Below, one piece after another: positions 15,238 to 22,737 of a stretch of 22,737 bases of DNA. Source of the DNA: a virus. How positions within the stretch are numbered: the stretch's first letter is position 1; each line of letters begins with the position of its first letter. Under the pieces are notes generated by a model that searched no databases, was not told the DNA's origin, and saw only the letters and a list, made by a program, of their open reading frames with translations. A program made the translations under genes and the position numbers. Location: the IMG/VR virus record IMGVR_UViG_3300020312_000025, positions 1 to 22,737 of that record; one strand, written 5' to 3'.

Positions 15238-17131
15238 TTTTTTAAGATTTGTAGGTGGTATGGCTAAAGGTGCTCAGAAACGTATTGATGAAAGACGAGA
15301 AGAAGAAAAGCTTGAAAGGAGTATAAAAAACAAAGCATACTGGGATAATTATTATGATAATTATTTTGATGGTTCAGCTAGTTCTACTTTTACTATAGGA
15401 GGAAATAATCCTGGTACAACAGTATCTCCGACAAGTGCACAATCTTCAAATGTTATACGTTTTAATCCTGTTATGGGTACTGGTATAACAGCACAAAATT
15501 CTTACGATCTATCTAAAAATAATTTCATAATGTTAGCTGAAGTGGCTAAAAAAGACCCAAAGGCTTTAGCAGATTTTTATAACTCAGAAGAAGGTAGATT
15601 AGCCATTAACAGATATGTAACAAACTCTATAGTGCAAGCAAAATCTGAATACGATGTAGAAAAATATGGAGCTGGCAGAGCTCCTGGTTTTCAAGATATA
15701 GATAGGTTAGTAAAAGGTATAAACGATCCTACTATAAATGCCATATTAGCTGATATGAAAAATTCAGCAGGACAAGATACTTTTATTGAAAATCCTACTA
15801 TGAAACAAACTTATGGAGATGATTGGAATGAAGGCGATGGAAAAGGTGGTTATTTTGAAGAAAGTGCTGGGTTTTCAGAAGAACTGACAGGGTATGATCC
15901 AAAAGAAAAAGCTAGTTTAGAACAATCTATAGTTAATTTCTTTAGAGGAGAAGACAATCCAGTCAACAGATTGGCTTTAGGTAGGGCTGCGTTTACTTCA
16001 GACTATGGACTTCAAAACAAAGGACTAGTATATGACGCTTTAAACAGACAGATGAGAACAAAAGATGAAGAGGGCTCTACAGTTTTGTTACCAAGAAAAT
16101 CAAAAGATGAAAAAAAAGAACAACTTGCAGTAGATGCAAGGGATGCTCACGATAAAGCTTTTAGGCTATTAAACGAAATAGGAATACGAATGTTTGGTAG
16201 TTCTCAATTTGATTCAAAAGGTAATAGAATAGAGGGAACATACACTAGAGGTGAATTAGTAACAGGTAAGGCTTTTGCTTTAAGAAGAACTCTTGCTGGT
16301 GTGTTTGGTAAAACTGGTCAATTTTCTCAGCTACGTGCAGAAATAAAATCATTTGGAAATAAATATGGAAGCACTTTAAAAGAAACTAATGCATTTCTTA
16401 AAGAGGCTACAGGTATGGATATAAATCAACATATACAATCTTTAGATGCTATATCTCAAATGGACCTTGAATTAACAGAAGATGGTTTATACAGAGTTTC
16501 TGAAGGTCAAAGAATAGCATTAGCTGCAGAAGATCAAACAGCAGCTTTAGAATCATTACAGATAGCTTTGGCATTTACAATAGCTATTGCTAACCAAAAC
16601 TATGAAGGTGGTAAAGCTGTGTCTGATGCTGACTTCCAAAGAGCTTACGAACAAGTTACAGGCGAAAGAAGAAAAGGTGGTTTATTTTCTGAAGGTACAA
16701 GCTTAGAACAAATAGCTAATATTCATGCTGTTCTGTATGACGATATGGCAGCTAAAGCTTTTGATGCTGATATATTTTTAGGAACTGCACCAGGATATGA
16801 AGAAAAAGCTATAACAACAATGAATGGTGCAGTAAATCAATTAGCAGCAACACAAAAATTTAATTTCTATGATAGAATGTCAAATACAGCTAACTCTTAT
16901 AAATTAAGGTGGGTATTTGGCGATTCATTTGAAAAAATAGATGGTAACTATGTAAAACCTGATTACACTAGAGGTTTACAAGAATTAAAAGGTCAATCTA
17001 CAGAAGATGATATAGGTACAGGTTTATATGGTATGACTGATAAAAGAGGTTTTTTAGAAAACATTAGAATTAGGGATGCTGGACAATCCGCATATGAAAA
17101 ATACATAGATGCTGTTCAAGGAGATAACTAG
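15230..17131 (+). CDS. Putative internal virion protein, 633 aa
   Basis: ATG at 15230 is preceded by GGGAGAAGG inside the end of the previous gene (8-base overlap). The protein starts with a basic helix (FLRFVGGMAKGAQKRIDERR), then a Tyr/Asn-rich loop (YWDNYYDNYFDG), followed by an otherwise soluble alpha-helical body with segments such as MLAEVAKKDPKALADFYNSE, ARDAHDKAFRLLNEIGIRMF and AALESLQIALAFTIAIANQN. No catalytic motif, signal peptide or clear membrane helix is visible. Its stop TAG shares its last base with the GTG of the next gene. Size and place suggest the mid-sized ejection protein (role like T7 gp15), but there is no diagnostic motif. Confidence 0.55.
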   Translation: MSNFLRFVGGMAKGAQKRIDERREEEKLERSIKNKAYWDNYYDNYFDGSASSTFTIGGNNPGTTVSPTSAQSSNVIRFNPVMGTGITAQNSYDLSKNNFIMLAEVAKKDPKALADFYNSEEGRLAINRYVTNSIVQAKSEYDVEKYGAGRAPGFQDIDRLVKGINDPTINAILADMKNSAGQDTFIENPTMKQTYGDDWNEGDGKGGYFEESAGFSEELTGYDPKEKASLEQSIVNFFRGEDNPVNRLALGRAAFTSDYGLQNKGLVYDALNRQMRTKDEEGSTVLLPRKSKDEKKEQLAVDARDAHDKAFRLLNEIGIRMFGSSQFDSKGNRIEGTYTRGELVTGKAFALRRTLAGVFGKTGQFSQLRAEIKSFGNKYGSTLKETNAFLKEATGMDINQHIQSLDAISQMDLELTEDGLYRVSEGQRIALAAEDQTAALESLQIALAFTIAIANQNYEGGKAVSDADFQRAYEQVTGERRKGGLFSEGTSLEQIANIHAVLYDDMAAKAFDADIFLGTAPGYEEKAITTMNGAVNQLAATQKFNFYDRMSNTANSYKLRWVFGDSFEKIDGNYVKPDYTRGLQELKGQSTEDDIGTGLYGMTDKRGFLENIRIRDAGQSAYEKYIDAVQGDN

Positions 17132-20100
17132 TGGCTACTGAAGAAGAAATGAAAGAATTAGGAATTGTTGACAGAACACTTAAATCCGTTGACAAAGCAC
17201 TTAAACCTGTAGATGATTTTTTTCAAGCAGGACTTAAAGGAGTAGTAGCACGTGGTCAAAGAAGAATTGAAGAACAAAAAACTTTAACAGACTCAGGTGT
17301 TATGTTTAACTACTTTCCTAAAAAAGTGCTTAACACAGACCCTCATGCAGGCGTTTTAGATTCACATTTAAAAAGAATATATACTTTAGACGCAGCTAAT
17401 AATTTAACAGACGAAGATAAAATATTAAATGCCTACTATCTACAGGATGGTCTAAGAAGAGAACCTGGTGATAATCTTAGTGAAGATCAAAAAAATTATA
17501 GTTCAAGAAAAGCTATAGCTGCAATACATGCAGATATGAAATCAAGAAATTTAAGTGAAGATCAAATACAAGAAATTACAGACAGAGCTACTGAAAGATA
17601 TAAAAATGAAGAAATACCTAATGATCCTGGTGCTGACATGAAAAAGTTACAAAAAACTTGGAGCGATTCAGGTGCAGATTATTGGGCTAACCAAAGAGAA
17701 GTTCACAACATATACGCAGATAGGCTTGTAGAAAATACAAAAGATTTATTTAAGTTTCCTGCAAGATCAATTTTACTTAACATAGCTTTACCTAAAGAAG
17801 CTGTATTTGATTTGCCTAGTATGTTTATGAGCCAAGAAAGAGCTGCAGGCTATGAACGAAGGTTACAAAATCCTTTTAGTGATGAGGCTTTTCAATATGA
17901 TGAAGAGACTGGGCTTACAGGAGCACTTGGTAAATTTGATCCTGGGCGTAACTTATACAGAGCTGTACAAAGCGGTATGTATCATTTTGGAAAAATATTT
18001 CAAGATGTTGTAGAAGATGCACTTCCTTATGGTGGTGATTTAAAATATAATAAAAGCAAAGCAGATAAAATAGATGTAGCAGGACAGATAGCTACTGGAG
18101 GCGGTGCTGAGTTTTTATATAAAACATCTGGAAAGATGATAAAATATTTAAAAGATGATGCAGCAAGGGAAAGTTTAACAGAAGTTCTTGAGTCTGATTT
18201 AAAAGGAATATTTGGAGGAAATACATCTAGTAGAACTGGTGGTTTTATAGATAGGCAAACAGCAAAACTAGCAACAAAAAGAAAATACGGAATAACAAAA
18301 GAAGGTGCACGAAGTAAACTTCTTAGAATGAACGAATTAGATGACTTAGGAGTAGATGCCTACAAAATAAATGTTGCTAAAGACATAGCTAAAATAAGTG
18401 CAGGAATGGCTGGAACATACGCTGCTTTAGAAACGGCTGGTGAAAACTGGGCATTAAATGATAGTATGGTATATCAGTTTCTTAAATTTCCTCTTTTAGC
18501 TCTTGGGGGTGTAGGTTTTCAAAAAATAGCTCCTTCAGCAGTAAGTTTTATAGAACCCTACGAAGGTGCTACTAGTAATCTTATTCATAAAATGGCTATG
18601 ACTGTTAGTGGCGAAGATATGACTCCTAAAAATGTTTTAGTTAAAGCTTTAGGCTATGACGAAGATCATATAAAAAGTTTAGACGATATAACTGCAGAAG
18701 AATTATTAGATATATCTCAACAAGATAACAGTTCTGTTATTAAATTTAGTGCAACTTTAAAAAAATTAGAAAATTCTGTAAATGCAGAAGATAGATTAGC
18801 AGCAAAATCTGTTATAGATTCTTATAACTATACATTAAATTTAAGAAACGATATTTTAGATATTGTTGCTAGAAGAAATAATTTTTCAAGTGTAGATGAT
18901 TTATTTAAAAATGCTCCTCAGATAGCTGGTAAAGCAGACATGACTTTAGATCAAATATTAACTTCTGATATTCTTAGAGCTATTAGATTAGAAGCTAAAC
19001 AAGAAGTAGATATAGGATTAAAACAAGGATTAGATTTATTAGAAACTGAAGCAAACACAAGTTTAAGATTTATGGAACGAGAAAAAAATCAAAGAGAACT
19101 TATAACAGGATTGTTTAATGATATTTTAGGAGACCCATCAGATCAAAAAGCTTTAGAAGGTGCTGAAGACATTCTAAGCACTATACGTAAAAGAAATAAC
19201 GACCTACTTCAAAAAACAAACAAAGAGATTGAAGCGTTTGAAGATTCTATGAGAACTGCAGGTATAGATATGGAAGCTGCTGCTAAAACTGATTTTGATA
19301 GTTTAGAAACATTAAATGAAGATCAGAGCCTACTTCTTAGAAATATACCTACTGAAGAAATAGTGTATCGTAAACGAGATACAATTAACACTATAGATAA
19401 TACATACGTTCCTGAAAAACAAAAAACAGTAGATCAGTTAGATGAGTTTGGGGATAGGCAAAAAACCTACATAAGTAATGCTAGAAAAACTGCAAGAGAT
19501 AGAAAAGATAAAGCATATGAAGATGCGTTTCAAGATGTAGGACAAGAAAAATTACAAGGAACAGATTTTAAAACTTATGCAGAAAGTTTAGAAGACACTA
19601 AAGTAAAAGAAGATTTTGTAGAATTTTTTGATTATGTTTCTGAAAGTAGTTTTGGTAGAGATAGAGCAGGTGCTGTAAAAGGTATGGCAGGTACTCCTGA
19701 TATGGGGTATGCTATTAATAGATACGTAAAACAAGTGCAAAGAGATTTTGTCAATGCTCAAGGACAAACTCAAGAAACTTTATTAAATAATTTAAAAAGA
19801 ATGACGCAAGGTGCAGATGATCCAGATGCATTAAATGAAAGACTTTTAGAAAATATAAACACAAATAGAGCAAGTAAGGACCTTAATACTATAGAGTCTT
19901 TAGAACAAGCTACCATGACTGAAATAAAGTCTGTAAGTAATAGTTTAATAAATAGAGCAGAACAGTTCGGTATAGCTGAAGGAGAAAGTTTAATACGTTT
20001 AGACGATCTTCATTTTATGAAAAAAGGTATAGATAAAAGACTAAGAGCTATAGGTGAAGGCGGTGGTGACATGGCTTTTGATTTAGCTCAAACGTCTGAC

Positions 20101-21423
20101 AGACTAAAAGAACTATTAGATATGGGTTCAGAAATGGTGGCTATGAAAAATCCAAATATAGTCATAAAAACATACAAAGATGCGTCTGATGTATACCATA
20201 ATACTTACATAAAACCTTATCGTAGAGGTGAAGGATTTAAACCTTTTAAAAAGAACGTTGAGGGCGATGTAGTCCAGCCTGAAGCAGATATATTTAGAGA
20301 TTTTTTAACTAGTGCAGACGATAAAAAAGCTATGGCACAATTAGATCAAATACTAAAAGATGGCGGTGAAGATGGTGCTTTACTTATAAGGCAGAGCATA
20401 GCTGAAGCTGTCGATAAAGATATGACTATAAATCCTAAAATACTAAGACGTTTGGAAGATGCAAATATAATAGACAAAAGAACTTCTTCTAAAGTTGCAG
20501 AATATTATGATCAACCTTTTAGTAAAAATTTAGCTGATGAAATAAGTATAGCACAAACGAGAGTTAATAATGCTTTTAAACAAGTAAGAGAAAGAGCACA
20601 AAAAGAAGACAGATTATTTAATCTTTTAGGAAATCAACCAACGGATGATTATAGTCAATTATTTAAAACTTTAAATAGTTTTGCTAGAGGAAAAGATGGC
20701 GGTGTTCAAAAATTAGACGCTACAATGAAAGACATTGCAAAATATTATGATGGAGCAAATCCTGCAGAACAATTAGCAAATGTTAAAAGAGATTTTAAAG
20801 CTATATCTACACAACAATTATATGATGATGCTGCTAGAAAAGTTAACGAAATTGTTAAAACAGACTATAATGATTGGTTAAACAGAAATAAAAATATGCT
20901 TGGCGGTATGTCTAAAGCAGATAGAAAAATTGCATTTCAAGAAGAGATAGATGCTATAGCTTTCAGTGAAGCATATCAAAAAAATAAAAGCCTATATGAA
21001 TATTTAGATAAAGAACATGCAGATGATTTAGGTGTTCTTTTAGATTTTACAACTGTGGTAGGCAGAGACGCTTCATCAATACCTGTAAGAGGAGTATCAA
21101 GAGCTATGTCTCTAGAGTCAGGTATGTCTAGGGTATATGGTATTGCTAGAGGAGTTGTTAGTTTACGTTATGTAGCAAGTGAATTAACTATACAAGCGTT
21201 TAGAAGAAAACGATTAGCTTTATTACAAGAAGTTATAAACAATCCTAGATCAGCAGATGTATTAGCAAGGGCTATGCAAAAAGATGCATGGAAAAGTGTA
21301 AGATATAGAAACAAATTTATTTCAATAATAAGAGGTGCATTTGCCATAACACCTGCCGATGCAAGCGATGAAGAAATATTAGCACAAGCATCAAAACAAT
21401 ATGGCTTTACTATAAGTGCATAA
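17131..21423 (+). CDS. Large internal virion / DNA-ejection protein, 1430 aa
   Basis: GTG is the start: it overlaps the preceding stop (TAGTG) and AAGGAG lies 7-8 bases upstream. The product is mostly charged helix. N-terminal residues (VDRTLKSVDKALKPVDDFFQ, QAGLKGVVARGQRRIEEQK) are amphipathic. Around residues 421-470 lie two moderately hydrophobic segments (KISAGMAGTYAALETAG and LKFPLLALGGVGF) that could insert in a membrane. Residues ~630-820 are coiled-coil-like (LLQKTNKEIEAFEDSMRTAG; NARKTARDRKDKAYEDAF). The C-terminus has RGVVSLRYVASELTIQAFRR and a basic end (RYRNKFISIIRGAF). It is similar in size to T7 gp16 but lacks a visible lytic transglycosylase motif. The role is inferred from size, order and amphipathic segments. 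Confidence 0.62.
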   Translation: MATEEEMKELGIVDRTLKSVDKALKPVDDFFQAGLKGVVARGQRRIEEQKTLTDSGVMFNYFPKKVLNTDPHAGVLDSHLKRIYTLDAANNLTDEDKILNAYYLQDGLRREPGDNLSEDQKNYSSRKAIAAIHADMKSRNLSEDQIQEITDRATERYKNEEIPNDPGADMKKLQKTWSDSGADYWANQREVHNIYADRLVENTKDLFKFPARSILLNIALPKEAVFDLPSMFMSQERAAGYERRLQNPFSDEAFQYDEETGLTGALGKFDPGRNLYRAVQSGMYHFGKIFQDVVEDALPYGGDLKYNKSKADKIDVAGQIATGGGAEFLYKTSGKMIKYLKDDAARESLTEVLESDLKGIFGGNTSSRTGGFIDRQTAKLATKRKYGITKEGARSKLLRMNELDDLGVDAYKINVAKDIAKISAGMAGTYAALETAGENWALNDSMVYQFLKFPLLALGGVGFQKIAPSAVSFIEPYEGATSNLIHKMAMTVSGEDMTPKNVLVKALGYDEDHIKSLDDITAEELLDISQQDNSSVIKFSATLKKLENSVNAEDRLAAKSVIDSYNYTLNLRNDILDIVARRNNFSSVDDLFKNAPQIAGKADMTLDQILTSDILRAIRLEAKQEVDIGLKQGLDLLETEANTSLRFMEREKNQRELITGLFNDILGDPSDQKALEGAEDILSTIRKRNNDLLQKTNKEIEAFEDSMRTAGIDMEAAAKTDFDSLETLNEDQSLLLRNIPTEEIVYRKRDTINTIDNTYVPEKQKTVDQLDEFGDRQKTYISNARKTARDRKDKAYEDAFQDVGQEKLQGTDFKTYAESLEDTKVKEDFVEFFDYVSESSFGRDRAGAVKGMAGTPDMGYAINRYVKQVQRDFVNAQGQTQETLLNNLKRMTQGADDPDALNERLLENINTNRASKDLNTIESLEQATMTEIKSVSNSLINRAEQFGIAEGESLIRLDDLHFMKKGIDKRLRAIGEGGGDMAFDLAQTSDRLKELLDMGSEMVAMKNPNIVIKTYKDASDVYHNTYIKPYRRGEGFKPFKKNVEGDVVQPEADIFRDFLTSADDKKAMAQLDQILKDGGEDGALLIRQSIAEAVDKDMTINPKILRRLEDANIIDKRTSSKVAEYYDQPFSKNLADEISIAQTRVNNAFKQVRERAQKEDRLFNLLGNQPTDDYSQLFKTLNSFARGKDGGVQKLDATMKDIAKYYDGANPAEQLANVKRDFKAISTQQLYDDAARKVNEIVKTDYNDWLNRNKNMLGGMSKADRKIAFQEEIDAIAFSEAYQKNKSLYEYLDKEHADDLGVLLDFTTVVGRDASSIPVRGVSRAMSLESGMSRVYGIARGVVSLRYVASELTIQAFRRKRLALLQEVINNPRSADVLARAMQKDAWKSVRYRNKFISIIRGAFAITPADASDEEILAQASKQYGFTISA

Positions 21424-21448
21424 AAAAAAATCACAATAGGAGATTGAT

Positions 21449-22384
21449 GTGATACAGAGATTACGAGAGTATGCCATAATAGGTATAGCTTTAGGTATAG
21501 TCACAAGTGTGGCATTTGGTGAGGATTCCAATATAACAAATACCACTACGACTACATCTACTGTAACTTCTAACAATACCAACGTAAATACAAATAACAA
21601 TACCAACGTAAATCAAACAACCAGCAACAATACCAACCTCAATACCAACAATACAACCATAAACAGTACTGCAACAAATACAAATAACAACACATCAACA
21701 TCTACTAGCAATGTAACATCGAACATAACTCAAACACAAAATGTTACTAACACAAATAATAGCACTGTAAGTTCTACATCTAACAATACAAATTCATCTA
21801 CAAATAGTAATACAAACATAAACACATCTACAAGTTCAAGCACTGTGAACACACAAAACACTAATAACAATACCAATGTCAATAGTTCACAAAATGTGAA
21901 TACTAACACATCTACCAGCACATCATCTGCTACACAAAAAGTTACACAAAGAATTAAGACTGCCCCTCCATCCGCAGTGAGCCCATCCATCATGTCCTAT
22001 TCTCAAGACCTCTGTACTACAGGAGCTTCAGGAGCTGTTCAAACACAAATCTTTGGTGTATCAGCAGGTAAATCTGTACGAGACGAAAACTGTGAACGTT
22101 TAAAAAATTCCAAAGCCTTATATGACATGGGGATGAAGGTAGCGGCTGTAGCCCTACTTTGTCAAGATTATAAAGTTTTCAGGGCGATGGAACAAAGCGG
22201 CAGTCCTTGTCCGTATAAAGGTAAGATAGGTGCTGAAGCCCAGAAAGCATGGGATGAAAATCCAGAAGACAGACCTGACTGGAATCTTATAAAAGCAGAT
22301 ATGAAAGGGTATGAATTTAGAGCTTACAAGAAAAAAGACTTTTGTAAGAAATACCCAACACAAAAGATATGCTTAAAACCCTAA
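21449..22384 (+). CDS. Exported Asn/Thr-rich protein with six-Cys C-terminal domain
   Basis: GTG at 21449 follows AGGAG (21438-21442); the ATG two bases earlier runs straight into TGA, so GTG is the start. Residues 1-24 are a signal peptide (basic QRLREY, core AIIGIALGIVTSVAFG). Residues ~29-163 are low-complexity Asn, Thr and Ser (NTNVNTNNNTNVNQTTS and similar) with scattered Val and Ile. From about residue 168 a compact domain follows (KTAPPSAVSPSIMSYSQDLC; SVRDENCERLKNSKALYDMG; VAAVALLCQDYKVFRAMEQS) with six cysteines (DLC, ENC, LLC, SPC, DFC, KIC) that could form three disulfides outside the cytoplasm. The AsnThr region is an extended linker or stalk. Related tail domains occur in marine phages, but I know of no assigned function. 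Confidence 0.72.
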   Translation: MIQRLREYAIIGIALGIVTSVAFGEDSNITNTTTTTSTVTSNNTNVNTNNNTNVNQTTSNNTNLNTNNTTINSTATNTNNNTSTSTSNVTSNITQTQNVTNTNNSTVSSTSNNTNSSTNSNTNINTSTSSSTVNTQNTNNNTNVNSSQNVNTNTSTSTSSATQKVTQRIKTAPPSAVSPSIMSYSQDLCTTGASGAVQTQIFGVSAGKSVRDENCERLKNSKALYDMGMKVAAVALLCQDYKVFRAMEQSGSPCPYKGKIGAEAQKAWDENPEDRPDWNLIKADMKGYEFRAYKKKDFCKKYPTQKICLKP

Positions 22385-22737
22385 TATCATTAATCCTACT
22401 TAGTAGTTTTGCCTACGCTAGTGCACCCACCTTCACTGTAGGCACTGACCCCCTCATAGATATAACTTCTACAGGTACTGGATTAAGCTTAGGCGATGAT
22501 CAAATGTCTGGCATGAAGAATATAGGGTTTGACTTTACTTTCTACGACCAGACTTTTTCTCAAGTAAACATATCGATGAACGGATTCTTTACGTTCCAGT
22601 CAAATTTTTCTGTACCTAGAAGTAGGAATTACTTATCCGAAACGCTTCCTGCCACTTCATTTAACTATTCTGTATTCCCTGCTTGGTCTGATTATATTAG
22701 AAGATCATCTGGTAATAAATCTCCCTACATACAAACA
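22369..22737 (+). CDS. Exported nidogen-like protein (3' partial)
   Basis: ATG at 22369 lies inside the end of the Asn/Thr-rich gene (16-base overlap), and the frame stays open to the window end, giving 123 visible residues. Residues 1-19 are a signal peptide (LKTLISLILLSSFAYASA). The mature part has a beta fold with IGFDFTFYDQTFSQVNISMN, GFFTF (71-76) and FPAWSDY (103-109). A hydrophobic F-x-F-x-F strand, then S-M-N-G-F, then F-P-x-W-(S/A)-D-Y is the pattern of the NIDO (nidogen-like) extracellular domain. It is therefore an exported or surface protein, possibly an adhesin or partner of the upstream protein. The pattern match is by eye and the C-terminal part is missing. Confidence 0.62.
   Translation, partial: MLKTLISLILLSSFAYASAPTFTVGTDPLIDITSTGTGLSLGDDQMSGMKNIGFDFTFYDQTFSQVNISMNGFFTFQSNFSVPRSRNYLSETLPATSFNYSVFPAWSDYIRRSSGNKSPYIQT

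Noticed and set aside
21730-21993. Minus-strand hydrophobic open frame opposite the Asn/Thr tract
   Set aside because: Asn/Thr codons read in reverse give Val/Leu, so the membrane-like composition is an artefact of low complexity.
1-22737. tRNA genes, integrase, attachment sites or insertion sequences
   Set aside because: No cloverleaf-like stretch, recombinase-like protein or terminal inverted repeat was recognised; intergenic space is almost nil.

Overview
The window is a contiguous stretch of the late (virion) region of a tailed phage, most likely a short-tailed marine podovirus (Caudoviricetes). Every supportable gene is on the + strand, genes abut or overlap by a few bases, and the order scaffold, coat, small decoration protein, head-to-tail adaptor, tail nozzle, long fibre, then a run of very large internal-virion proteins is the usual podovirus order. 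No tail-sheath, tape-measure or tail-tube genes are seen. The DNA is visibly A+T-rich and uses A/T-ending codons heavily. Together with the marine-phage look of the fibre (STAAELNILDGV repeats, DDKKLYFGTGKD repeats), this suggests a marine alphaproteobacterial host such as SAR11 or SAR116. The host assignment is inference, because no host gene, tRNA or integrase is present.

Layout. 2-2236 is the capsid module: scaffold (5' end outside the window), major capsid protein and a small Gly/Thr/Ala-rich putative decoration protein, closed by a strong stem-loop terminator. 2250-2569 holds two very short genes: a 47-aa lipoprotein and a 58-aa two-helix membrane protein, candidates for lysis or superinfection exclusion. 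2562-5555 holds a 114-aa beta-rich protein, an adaptor carrying an inserted carbohydrate-binding-like domain, and a tail-nozzle-like protein. 5559-10841 holds the 1603-aa fibre, with three repeat families and what I read as a seven-bladed beta-propeller near its tip, and a 151-aa companion. 10855-11022 encodes a 55-aa XhlA-like membrane protein. 11026-21423 encodes five proteins (1012, 177, 205, 633 and 1430 aa) read as internal virion or DNA-ejection proteins. 21449 to the end encodes two exported proteins: an Asn/Thr-rich protein with a six-cysteine C-terminal domain, and a nidogen-like protein cut by the window edge.

The most striking signal is in the 1012-aa protein. Its C-terminal half is an uninterrupted 11/22-residue repeat (11 tandem 22-mers, then seven 11-mers, in one continuous phase over about 324 residues), and its N-terminal part carries RTX-like GGxGxDxxx nonapeptides. 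The 11-residue period is that of hendecad right-handed coiled coils and of apolipoprotein/synuclein-type lipid-binding helices. A virion protein built this way could form a stalk or channel across the cell envelope during DNA delivery.

Expected workings: scaffold and coat build the procapsid; adaptor and nozzle form the tail; fibre and companion bind the receptor; the 11-21 kb proteins are packaged and ejected ahead of the DNA; the small membrane proteins act at lysis or at the infected-cell envelope; the two terminal proteins are exported for an unknown purpose. No endolysin, terminase, portal or replication gene lies in the window. No stretch over 300 bases lacks a gene.
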